Assembly: GCA_963691655.1 (NCBI GenBank)
Contig: OY829328.1
Coordinates: 31,887,890 to 31,951,889 of the forward strand
Length of the DNA stretch: 64,000 nucleotides
DNA from: Toxonevra muliebris
Lineage: Eukaryota; Arthropoda; Insecta; Diptera; Pallopteridae
Direction: 5' to 3'
Below, piece by piece: positions 21,661 to 31,655 of this stretch. The translations under genes were made by a program, and so were the position numbers. The notes under the pieces are model-generated. The model saw only the letters and a list, made by a program, of their open reading frames with translations, searched no databases and was not told the DNA's origin. Every line of letters begins with the position of its first letter. The stretch's first letter is position 1.

Positions 21661-21745
21661 GGAATCGGCGTTAAACTGTAGCTCCAACTATGTGGTATCA
21701 CAATGGGCCGTTCAGGCTTAAGTGTGTCTCTCGACAGCCACTCTA
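21661..21745 (+). repeat. Second LINE/SINE tail copy
   Basis: GGAATCGGCGTTAAACTGTA and then GTGGTATCACAATGGGCCGT, TTAAGTGTGTCTCTCGACAG and CCACTCTAACCTT repeat the tail of the SINE 300 bp upstream, with less decay. It is even closer to the LINE tail at 30470-30540. Confidence 0.65.
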
Positions 21746-21926
21746 ACCTTCGACCAATACTTTTCGTACAATTTTTGCTGAATTTCTAAAAATTTCTACG
21801 CCTTTTGCGGCGCGGCACCAATAACAAATATTATCCATTTTAAAATTCATTTTTTGTTTCTTTTATATTTGTATTTCTAAAGCTCAATAACAAAGCTATT
21901 ATAACATCTATTATAAGTTCAAAATA

Positions 21927-22765
21927 TAGGGGAGTGTCGCCATGATCGGGGCGCTGTCAGCGTCGGGACAGTGTCGTTTTCTCCGTTATATTTCACTAGC
22001 GCCCGTTAAGTTAATATACAGTATTGTTTATCATGATGAAAGCAAAATTTGCATGCCATTTCAAGTTCAGAGCGTGAAGTGTATATATGTGTTAAAAGAA
22101 GAAAAGTGACAGCGTGCTAAAAAAAAGAGTAAAAAACTTTTTGGCAGTGCCAAAAAAAATTTATTAATTTAAAAAAGAACATGCAAACATCAAAGTAAGT
22201 TAACATAAATTTTTCGATAAGATTTAAGAAGCGGAAATATGTAGCATTTCATTGTGTTTGCATCACGCGAATATGCTGTAAATGATGCGAAACTAAATGT
22301 CGTGTGTTGCCAGGGTCTGAGCAGTACTTGTAATCAGTGTCGGAACACCGAAAATTTTGTTGTAATGATGCATTTGGACTCTGGAAATAGATGTTTTTCA
22401 CTCGTGCGTGTTTTTCGTTTTATCATATCATACAGGGAGATTTTTATTTTCATTTTATGCCTTTTTTTCCCAGTTTTCAAGTGCAATTTTTTCTTTTTTT
22501 TTGATTTTCATGTTATTTTCAATTATGTTCCATCATTTCCTATTGATTTTCACAGTGCTCCGACCCTGAGACAGCAGTGTTCCAACCCTGACTACAATTT
22601 TTTTTATTCTTTTTATAACTATAAATCAATTATATTTTAATGTTTAGCAAACATTGAAATTTGTGAGATCTTTTCACCGATATGCAACATTAATAAAAAT
22701 TCGGCTTTCAACGGAAGTTAAGAGCAAAAGTCAAAATATGCTTCAACCCTGACGACACTTCCCTA
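21927..22765. mobile_element. 839-bp element with 16-bp terminal inverted repeats
   Basis: The left end TAGGGGAGTGTCGCCA and the right end (complement TAGGGAAGTGTCGTCA) match at 14 of 16 positions. Related words recur inside (GTGTCGGAAC, CAGGGTCTGAGCAG, ACCCTGACTAC). The left third is GC-richer and exon-like: after ACAGTGTCGTTTTC there is a leader, then ATGCAAACATCAAA followed by GTAAGT, a good splice donor at 22193/22194. It may therefore be a transposon with its own promoter and first exon, or a host 5' exon captured between repeats. The superfamily is unknown and no target duplication was clear. Confidence 0.5.
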
Positions 22766-24195
22766 CACTTATGATGAAATTTACCTATTTTCTATACTAT
22801 ATTTCTTATTTTTTTTATGTTTGGTCAGCTGTAGCTTGTGAAAAATGTATTGAGACCTGTTGAGTTATAATTTCTGTATTAAGTATGTCGTTTTATCTAG
22901 ACCATTCATATTGCAAAATAAATATATTTCATATTTTTGGTTAGTTTTCATAAATTACTCCAACAAAAGTGTGTCTGTTTACCTAACACTTTTAGCCACG
23001 TAAAATCAAATTATTTTAAATTAAGAAATAAAGTTTTTATGCTAACATGTGTTAAAATATTAAAAAGCGATTATTTTTAGAATAAATTTGTAAATGTTTT
23101 TTTGAAGAAATTTCAAAGTTGCTGTAAATAATAATAATAAATATTTTAATACGTTATTATGTCATTTGCTATGAAATTTTGAAGTATTATGGAAAAGAAA
23201 AAGGGAGAAAAGCAAAAAACAGAGACAGAGGTACATAGGAAAAAAAGTCAAGTGCAAAGGTCAAAAGTTAAATGATTTAATTTCTGAAATTTCAGTAAGT
23301 AAACTAACAATAATACTAAGCGAGAGTAAATTTACCACATATTTGAATATTTGTTTTATGGATTTTAAACACAAAAACAAAAATAGTATAAAAAAATTTA
23401 TTATTAGTTACTTGAAATTTTTAAATGTCTCAGCTTAAAACTTTGTTTGTGTATAAAGTTTACAAGCACGTAATGTTTAATATTTTTCGAAAGGGGGTTT
23501 TTTATTTTCAATCATCAAAAAGCCAAAGCTTCGTGTCGAAAAATGTATGTATATAAACTTTATTCTTATGATTTTGTTGAGGAAAGGGGGAAATTTTCCT
23601 ACTATGCGACGGATACTTTCACATGTATGTATGTTAATAAATAGTTGGATACGCTTGACTACAACAGCACATATACATTTGTACATAGATAGCAGTATTT
23701 ATTAACATTGAACTTTATAACGGCTGCAAAACGAAAGTGGTAGAATATTATTGAAGGAAAACAAACACATATGTTACTATGTATGCACATACATATGTAT
23801 GAGTACATACATTTATGTTTAAAAAATTATACTTTGCCTAAAGGCACATACAGCACAATGTCACGTATACATTGAAGTGGAAAAGTGTAGCGATGATCAG
23901 CAACAGGACTATGGTTGCAATAAATTTATTTTTGGCAAGTAAATGTTTATATATTTTGAAAATGGTTGCCAATCCATTGTTACAGTTTTGCACTCACGGT
24001 ATGATGTAAAAATTGAGTAGGTGCAGGTCTTGAAATTTCCGACAGTTGTTTTCAAATTTTTATATGTAATATTTGAGCTAAATCGTTATACGGAGTTTAA
24101 GATAAAAAATTAAGGAAAATATAGTGGAGTGCTTGAACGCCGGGCATTAAAACCGCGAAATTGAAAAAAACCAAAAAATCGGTCACTTGTCTGTT
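22766..24195. other. AT-rich sequence with a CATA-type microsatellite
   Basis: No gene was recognised. ACATACATATGTATG-like repeats lie around 23785-23815. Confidence 0.45.
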
Positions 24196-24203
24196 GTTAA
24201 CTA

Positions 24204-25295
24204 CAGAGCTGTAAAAGAATGCAATCAATTGAGGATATAAGTCCAATTTTTGATGGCAATTATTGAATAAAAAATGCAGTTGGAAGTCTTTTTTGGAGTC
24301 GCAGATTGGTTATTCATTTAGAAAAGTCTTTTTAGAATGCAATTTTTTTTAAAATCATGAGACTGCAAATCTTTTGACTCAAAAAAACATGACTGCTTTG
24401 AAGTCACTTGGAGTCATTTAAATACTTAAATGCAGTCATTTGGAGTCACTTGAAGTCTTTTGGAGTCAATTGGAGTCACTTGAAGTCTTTTGGAGTCAAT
24501 TGAGATTTTGAAATCAATTGGAGTCAATTGGGATTTTGAGGTCAATCGGAGTCAGTTGAAGTTATTTGGAGTCAATTGGGGATTTGAAGTCAATTGGAGT
24601 TACTTCAAGTCTTTTGGAGTCAATTGGGATTTTGAAGTCAATTGCAGTCAGTTGAAGTCATTTAGAGTCAATTGGAATCAAATGGAATGTGAAGTCAATT
24701 TTAATATATGTGTTATTTAATATTTCCATTCATTTTATCAAAACCAATTGTCTAAACAAATTACGATTTTTATTATTCGCAACAACCCTAATATATAAAT
24801 ACTCAAGGTAATTTACATTTCAATAATTTAATTTTTTAATGATGAAAATTGAATAATTTATGAAAACATTTTTAACTACGTACATACCACGCTTTAATTT
24901 GATTCCAATTGACTTCAACTGATTTCAAATTCCCAATTGACTCCAAATAACTTCAACTGATTCCAATTGATTTCAAAATTCCAATTAACTCCAAAAGACT
25001 CCAACTGACTTCAAATTGTAATTGACTCAAAATGACTGCATTTGAATTCAAGGGTATTCAAGTGACTTCAAAGCAGTCTTGATTTTGGAGTCATAAGATT
25101 TGCAGTCTCATGATTTCAAAACAAGATTACATTCTAAAAAAAGACTTTTCTAAATGAATAACCAATCGGCGACTCCAAAAAAGACTTCCAACTGCATTTT
25201 TTATTCTGGAGTCAAATATGTTATTCAGTAACTGCAATCATGAATTGTCGGTTATTAACTGTGAACTCAAGGTACTGCGATCTTTTACAGCTCTG
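24204..25295. mobile_element. hAT-type foldback with internal GTCAATTGGA arrays, copy 1
   Basis: The ends are CAGAGCTGTAAAAGA and its complement, as usual for hAT elements (CAGRG start). The flanking octamers GTTAACTA and GTCAACAA agree at six of eight positions, consistent with an aged 8-bp duplication. The arms are long and inverted: AGTTGGAAGTCTTTTTTGGA and TTGGTTATTCATTTAGAAAA at the left are found complemented at the right. Between them, degenerate 10-11-base units such as GTCAATTGGA, GTCACTTGAA and GTCTTTTGGA are arranged in tandem at 24380-24690, and their complements at 24900-25070. There is no transposase. Confidence 0.85.
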
Positions 25296-25620
25296 GTCAA
25301 CAATTAGTGTTGGGCAAAATCCAATGTAACAAATTAATAAAAAGTAATGACAAAAAAATTATCTTTAAATCATAAACTAATGACAAATGAATAATAAATT
25401 TTACTTAGTTGTAACCATGATTAAAAATGATGTTAATGAATTGATTTGACGGGATTTGACACCCATTTTTAGTTTTGCAATCGTGAATGTTTCTTATGGC
25501 GAAATTTCCGAATTAAGTATTACATTAAAATGTAGTTTTATCAACACATAAACGAATAAATTCAGTTTTTTTTTAATGCAATAGAAAGTAGCTATATTCC
25601 ACATTTGCATGCTATTTTTA
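25296..25620. other. AT-rich sequence, nothing recognised
   Basis: No exon or repeat boundary was seen. Confidence 0.45.
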
Positions 25621-25624
25621 ATAT

Positions 25625-25925
25625 TTTATCCAGTCGCCATTGTTGCCAATAATTGCTTGGCATCTTCTGGTGCAACTTTGACTCAATTATTCCGCATAAG
25701 TAATCCGCAGTAATTCTTCTCAATATGCACTTTAACGTTGACATAAGCTGCTTTTTTATTGAAATTTGTTTTGCTTCATTAAAGACTACATATTTTCTAT
25801 AGGGTTCGCATCAGGACTCTGGGATAACCAATAAGGTATTTACACTCTATTTTCTCGCTTTTATGTCGTATAGAGGCGACTGCGATGCTTTGAAACATTT
25901 TCTTCTTGAAAAAACTTATCATTAT
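25625..25925 (-). pseudogene. Tc1-like transposase C-terminus relic
   Basis: On the minus strand the residues YWLSQSPDANPIENM appear, the Tc1 C-terminal hallmark (WPSQSPDLNPIENLW) that carries the third catalytic acid. They are followed after several stops by SCTRRCQAIIGNNGDWIKY, the typical SMPRRC..VI..KG..TKY ending. Upstream, NVSKHRSRLY with a following frameshift resembles QQDNAPKHTSR, in which the catalytic aspartate has been replaced or lost. Multiple stops (at least five in the C-terminal frame) show a dead copy. The N-terminal half is not recognisable. Confidence 0.75.
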
Positions 25926-27404
25926 TTCAGGGTCCAAACAATAACTCAGTGAGCTTCATCAAACCACATTTATATAGTTTAACCATAAATTCAACGTTAA
26001 GATTTTGGGTAGACGCTATAATTTTTTCGTAAACTCGGAATAATATAAAACAACAATAATTTATTTTTCAAATACCTCCAATTTATTGCGACAAAGTTCC
26101 TGTTGCTGATTATTGTTACACTTTTGCTCTTCAGTGTATATACCTACTTACTCATGAACCCAATAGAAAATTCGAGCAGGCCTCCTCAAAAAGCAGGCTT
26201 CAAAATATTTCTATTTTTTATTGTACGGAGAGTTCCAGTTACAATTCTGGTTTGAAATTTTTTCCGTTTCTGTAGTGTATTTGCTGATGCATAAATGGAA
26301 TTTACTACTGGGTTCTATAGTATTATTAAATTTGTTTTGAATATACCACATATAAACAAGAAACTAGGTACAAATTTTATAGTAAAATCGACATATTTAT
26401 GGTGTATAATAATTTTCTACGTGTTTGTGCAATGGCAATTTCCATTTCTTTATTAGTTTCATTTTTTTTTTGTTTATTGTTCCTTTCGGTTTTTGAATAA
26501 TTAATAAGGAATGTTTTGTGAGTACGATTACTCGTACATAGCGTGCACTCATCGACAATTCTAACCCGTAACCATTGTAAAAATATCTAATGTCCTCTGC
26601 GGTATGACGACATACAGTCTAGGTACACATATTTCCTCAATTCTTTTTGTTACAATAATTGGAATTTATTATTTTAAGGTAGCTTGTTTAGTTTATTCAA
26701 ATCGCTGAAATTTCCAATATCAGAAATTAACTATTATTTGTTTATGCAGTAAACAAGTGTAATATTTTTATTATTAAACAATAGGAACTGAGCTCAAAGG
26801 CGGAACCTAGATTTAGACCTGATAGTCTCTCATTTTATTTTGGGCAAGGTATGTTTCTACTTTTCTAATCAATGCTAAAATCTTCTAGGCGGAGAAAATT
26901 CTAAAATGTTCAGTGATTGAAGAGTCAAAATTACAAATATAAAAACTAATCAAATACATGAATTTAAGGCTTGTTTATGTTTGACGCATTTCATTGAATT
27001 ATAATTGAATTCTTATGAAAATTAGTATCAGAAACCTTATATGTGTATATAATTCGAGGAAACTGATTTCGATAAAGTTTTTCAGATCATGACATCTCCT
27101 AAGCTGCATACATTAAACACAGGAAATATTTGTTATGGAGTAATTAATTTAGTACGAGTTAAAACGTTGCTTATTATCCCCAACTCCTCTTAGGATCCGC
27201 TGATCCGCTTGTGAGTAAACGCGAATTCATGATATTGAAGAAAACTTAAAGTAATAGAAAAAACGTGTCAATTTTCAGAACTATTTGGCGAACACAATGA
27301 GATATGAATACAGGGAGCAGATCTTTGAAAACAGGACAGAGACTGACACAACAATGTTGACAAATTAAAAGTATCAGCACAATAAGGTTTTTACTTATCC
27401 AGAT
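25926..27404. other. AT-rich sequence, no gene recognised
   Basis: The first 100 bases may still belong to the Tc1 relic. The rest has no supported feature. Confidence 0.4.
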
Positions 27405-27680
27405 TAACACAAGGGGAAAACAATTTTTGAAATTTGATATTTAAAGGTCCCGTATGGGTGTTAAAGGTTCCGAAATTTTAATCATAGGTATCGTTTTTTC
27501 AGCTAAAACTTGTCTCATATTCCACAGCTCTCTTGTTGCTGTTTATGAATACAAACATAACGCAAAAAGATTTTTTAAACCGGATAATGTTAATTGATGC
27601 CGCAAGATGTTCAAAGTTCAGAAGCTTAGCCAAAAAATTTTGGTTGATTGTTTAAAAACTTCTAAGCTTTGGAAGTTTTG
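27405..27680. repeat. Interspersed repeat family X, partial copy
   Basis: AAACAATTTTTGAAATTTGATAT, followed by a phrase like AGGTTCCGAAATTTTA, ACAAACATAACGCAAAAAGA, CCGGATAATG and GCCGCAAGATGTTCAA, corresponds to the interior of the foldback at 47930-48564 and to 43605-43890. No ends were defined. Confidence 0.5.
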
Positions 27681-27689
27681 TTGTCTGCT

Positions 27690-28080
27690 ATAAACGCCAA
27701 AAATGAGCAGAGACGGGACAAGTGTACTTAGGGTAGTGGGGGGTCGCTGAGTCCGAATCCGTGGTCCGTTTTGCTCTGCTACGTCACAATTTTTTGTTAT
27801 TGACATCAAACTTTTTGAAATTGAAAAAACAAACAAATTAAAATATTTTTTTTCATCAAAACATCCATTTTTACAAAAAAAAAAATTTTTCTATTTTTTT
27901 TATTTTTTAATTTTAAAATGTATTTAAAATTATTTTTTTTGTAATGAATTTATTTTTTCGTAATTTTTTTATCCTCGTTATCATCGTTCACTTTTATCTC
28001 GTTGTTAGCTTAACCCAGTATGCCTAGTGGTGCCATATGGCACCTTGTCGCTGAGCCGTTCCTGAGCCAGGTTCAAAAAA
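27690..28080. mobile_element. Half copy of the foldback found whole at 42893-43597
   Basis: The stretch CCAAAAATGAGCAGAGACGG, then GGGTCGCTGAGTCCGAATCC, GTTTTGCTCTGCTACGTCAC, CATCAAAACATCCATTTTTA and TATCGTTCACTTTTATCTCG matches one arm of the whole element, and the spacer piece up to GTTCAAAAA. A perfect palindrome with arms GGTGCCAT/ATGGCACC lies at 28029-28044, where the two arms meet. The opposite arm is missing. The open frame at 27618-27836 is not a gene. Confidence 0.75.
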
Positions 28081-28479
28081 TTTTTTTTCAGAAGTTACTT
28101 ATTGACGTTGTTAAAAATGTATTGAAAATGTTGGTTTTATAAATTACAAAATACTTTGCATGATGCTTAGTTGGTCGACACAATTAGACAGTTGAAATAT
28201 TCATTAATATTAGCTGAAGACGTAGGAAATACGTTTGCTCATTAATTCTTTAGAACACACAATCTGAAGTTTTTTACAATATAATATTTTATTTGATTAA
28301 ATTAAGCTTTCACTGCACTACAATAGTGAAATTTGAGTCACATCTACATAACTTTGACGAATAAGTAAACTTATCACTAACCTCATCACCTATTATACCT
28401 ATTGCCTATTTTTTTATTAAAAATTTCTATCCTTCTTTCTTTGTAAAATTAACTATATGTAATTTTAACTATATAATTG
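28081..28479. other. AT-rich sequence, nothing recognised
   Basis: No supported feature. Confidence 0.45.
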
Positions 28480-28800
28480 GAGAAAGTCCTAGGCCCTCCA
28501 TACTAAGAATTAAGTGGTTATCTACAAGGATATGCTAATTAAAATCACCAGTTATAATGATATCAGTATCAGATGGTTAAAGAAAACTGTTCTACACCCA
28601 CGGAAACAAAATTTGTCGGAACACGGATAGTAGGTGTCATAGATTTTCTCATCTCGTTGCCGCACTTCATTCACTATTCGATTTGCTTGATTTTGTTTGT
28701 GCAAGCCATCTTTCTGCGTCACGCATTGTAGATTTACCACAAATCCTCGATTAACTCGGTGGACATACAAAATATTAATCTGATGATACGGGTTCAATTA
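28480..28800 (-). pseudogene. Possible LINE endonuclease fragment
   Basis: On the minus strand a frame reads PSDTDIIITGDFN before a stop. GDFN is the conserved active-site motif of the apurinic-type endonuclease domain in non-LTR retrotransposons. Upstream frames (VHRVNRGFVVNLQCVTQKDG and following) are open but have no recognised motif. It lies in line with family Z, which is interrupted at 28866 by a foldback element. The short motif alone is weak evidence. Confidence 0.4.
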
Positions 28801-28865
28801 GTTTCTCAAACAAAATATCAACATCTTTCGTCAGAAATAAAATGAAATCTCATGACTACCTACTA

Positions 28866-29641
28866 GGCCGGAGCGAAAATGACAAAATATCTCAAATCTG
28901 GGTTGGGTAGTGAAATTATTGTATATTTTCATAAAAAAACAGGAAATTTTTTTTGATATGCTCTCAAAACTCCTGTTCCAGCTCTGGCAGAGGTAAAAAA
29001 GACTAATAGGCTTCTGTAATAACTAAAACGTCTTTGGGTAGTTACTAGAATATTATTCACACATTTTCAATCATTTTTCAATTTTGCTGCATGTTACAAA
29101 ATGATTCTTGCAGCTCTGGCAAACCAATCAAAAATTTAACCGAACGAACGAAATATTTAAAATAAATAAATAACAGTATAAAATCTCTTATTACGAAAAT
29201 TCATATCCCAATCAGAATATTGTATTTTTGAATTGAAAATAAAGTTAATAAGTTTGCCTAATCCCTTTTTGTAGGCTAATTTCAAACTTTCCATTTTATT
29301 GGAAAGTTCCTTATAATTTGGGTTTTTTTTTTAATTTTTGTGTTAAATTTTTGATTGGTTTGCCAGAGCTGAAAGAATTATTTTGTAACACGCAGCAAAA
29401 TTGAAAAATGTGTGAATACTATTATAGTAACTACCTAAAGACGTTTTAGTAATCACAGAATGCCTACTTGTTATTTTTTCTGAGATTTTGTGAAAAATTT
29501 CAATCTTTTTTGCCTCTGCCAGAGCTGAAAATAGGAGTTTTGAGAGCATATTAAAAAAAATTTCCTAATTTTTTATGAAAATATATAATAATTTCACTAC
29601 CCAAACCTGATTTGAAATATTTTGTCATTTTCGCTCCGGCC
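28866..29641. mobile_element. 776-bp foldback with about 300-bp arms
   Basis: The ends are GGCCGGAGCGAAAATGACAA and its complement, with TA directly outside each end. The arms pair over most of their length: CTCTCAAAACTCCTGTT, CAGCTCTGGCA, AACGTCTTTGGGTAGTTACT and GGCAAACCAATCAAAAATTTA all have inverted partners. The central spacer is about 29160-29335. It lies inside a family Z copy: the flanking ATGACTACCTAC and ACCTACATCTTCTGAAAG continue each other when compared with 17800-17860. No coding sequence is present; the frame at 29343-29549 is an arm. Confidence 0.85.
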
Positions 29642-29930
29642 TAATACCTACATCTTCTGAAAGAGGTAGATAATTAAAAATCGTGTTAAAATTCATAAGC
29701 TTAACATAACATTCAATAAAACAACAGTTTATCTACCAAACAGATGTCGCAACCGAATGTTTCAAGTGGAAAAATTTTGAAATAATGAAGTAACCCGCTT
29801 TTCTAATATTTTTCTAACCAGATTTATTTAAGTGCTCGCCAGATTTCCAGTTTGAACTAATTACAAGCAGAAATAACTAAGTTTTAGAAGGAAATAACAA
29901 CATTTGAGCTAAGAAATCTTTATTAATTAT
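29642..29930. repeat. Interspersed repeat family Z, copy 2
   Basis: In inverted orientation it matches 17500-17820, with shared words ATTTTGAAATAATGAAGTAA, CCAGATTTCCAGTTT and TGAGCTAAGAAATCTT. Its other part lies on the far side of the foldback at 28800-28865. Confidence 0.65.
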
Positions 29931-30467
29931 TAAAATGGAAGAATAATTATTTATTATGAAGCTTTTTTAAAGTTAAGAATTTATTGTATTGAAATAACGG
30001 TGGTATTTTTATTATTTTCGTATTTACTGATTAAAAGTTCGTTCTTGCTAATTATTATAAAATAAATTCGGAATAAATGAAAATCTAACAAATAAATTGT
30101 ACTTTTGTGAGTAGAAGTATTTTTATTTCCATATAATCTTTACCAATGAAGTATGTTGTACCAACATTGCAACTGGTCTTTCAAAAGTACCAGTGGGTTG
30201 AAACCCGTAATCAACAGGTTCAATTGCCTAAGCCTGGGGCTTTGAGTTTAATATGACTTTCTACTGCCCTTTTCTTTTCTCCATAACTCTTTTTGAATAG
30301 CGGAGTTCCTATTTCAAGGGTAGGGAACTAATGTATTTCATAGCCACTTCCTGCTGTGCCCAACTCAATGATTTAGGATTCTTAATGATCTAACACACAG
30401 ATTTTTCGATAAACATATCTGTGATAAAAAGGAAAAATAGCCTAACAGGGCTTAAGTTATCATATAT
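29931..30467. other. AT-rich sequence, nothing recognised
   Basis: No supported feature. Confidence 0.45.
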
Positions 30468-31313
30468 TTAGGTTAGGTTAAGTGGCTGCTCGTCAGGACA
30501 CACTTAGGCCAATTACGGCCCGTTGTGTTACCACGTGGGTGTTTCATCCACCTCCCTTAGAATCTGAAAATTAATCGAACCAATTAGATTTTTTTATAAA
30601 ATTAAGTAGGTCCCCTAGGTCAGATGACCCTAATTCGGATAAGCCATCTAGAAAATATTGACCTGCAGTTCCTACAGTTAGCCAGGGCTGGGCAAAAGCG
30701 TAAGTAGTGAGAAATGGACTCCTCCTCTTCTTCATCTTTACAACTTCTGCAATAGCCGTTTGAGGGCGCACCCAATCCCGATGCGTGTACGCCTATAAGA
30801 CAGTGGCCAGTTATTACTGACACAGCTTTATATATTTGTCTTTTACAGAGATAGTAGCTTCTTAGAGCGTTTGGGGTACACTCTGGCTAAAACAGCTTGG
30901 TGGTCAGCCATCTCACCTTCGCTTGCCTCAAGAACTCAGTTCGAACACTAAGCTTGCAGGTTTGCCAGTAGGATACCCGGGTAGTTTTTAAATTGTACAA
31001 GCGGCTTTTTTGTGCCTAATCTAGCTGGTTCGTCAGTTTTATTATTTACAAGTATATCACTGTGGCCTGGAACTCATAAATGATGTACGTTGAGATCGTC
31101 GGGAACTTTGTTGAGTAAAAGCCACCTCAGTGATGTACTGGCTAGGGATTTGATAGCAGGTTGGCTGTCGCTGAAAATAAAAATAACATGGGCTGATACA
31201 TTATTATATTTTAGCCAGTTCGCCGCTGCCTGTATAGCCATGATCTGAGCTTGGAAAACACTGCAATGAACATGCAGATTAAAGGATAAGCTTAACCCTC
31301 CTTGCTCATATAT
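30468..31313 (-). pseudogene. Jockey-like LINE: RNase H and C-terminus relic
   Basis: On the minus strand the RNase H domain is recognisable: GLSLSFNLHVHCSVFQAQIM (with Q in place of the usual catalytic E of FQAE), then IFSDSQPAIKSLAS with the catalytic aspartate, and HHL followed by a stop where WVPGHSDI should follow. After frameshifts come SVITGHCLIGVHASGLG and the cysteine cluster CRSCKDEEEEESISHYLRFC. The tail AGGTTAAGTGGCTGCTCGTC (plus strand) marks the 3' end near 30470. The first RNase H aspartate (DGSK) is missing because the copy is cut at 31313, exactly at the TTAA of the piggyBac MITE. Stops and frameshifts make it dead. Confidence 0.85.
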
Positions 31314-31317
31314 TTAA

Positions 31318-31598
31318 CCCTGGAAGTACATGCATATTTTTTATACGGAAAGGTCATGCTTCGTCGAAACGACGACGGCAATATTCAAAGTGGTCATACA
31401 TATGATCTATACACTTTTAACTTTGAAAATTGATTGTTTCCCATTATTTGGATAATTTATCATATAGAAAAACAACAATAGACATTTTTTTTTAAAACAT
31501 TTATTCATTAACTAAATGTTTACCAAAACTTACTTAGAAAGAAAAATAATAAAACGTAAACATGCGTCGTCGATTCGACGAAGCATGTCTTTCCAGGG
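31318..31598. mobile_element. piggyBac-type MITE with canonical TTAA-CCC ends
   Basis: TTAA flanks both sides (31314-31317 and 31599-31602). The ends CCCTGGAAGTACATGC and the complement of CCCTGGAAAGACATGC match at 14 of 16 bases. Inside each end is a CG-rich palindromic block (CTTCGTCGAAACGACG at the left, CGTCGTCGATTCGACG at the right). It is 281 bp long with no coding capacity. It borders the truncated LINE at 30468-31313. Confidence 0.9.
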
Positions 31599-31655
31599 TT
31601 AAGATTATAAAAATTAAACTGCTGCGAATTTTTAAATAATTTTTGGAATTACATA

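Noticed and set aside
22254..22640. 128-residue plus-strand frame
   Set aside because: It starts within a TIR element without ATG, is Phe-rich from poly-T tracts, and has no domain.
24380..24690. Short repeats considered as a CRISPR array
   Set aside because: Units of 10-11 bases are contiguous and degenerate without spacers, and they are enclosed in hAT ends.
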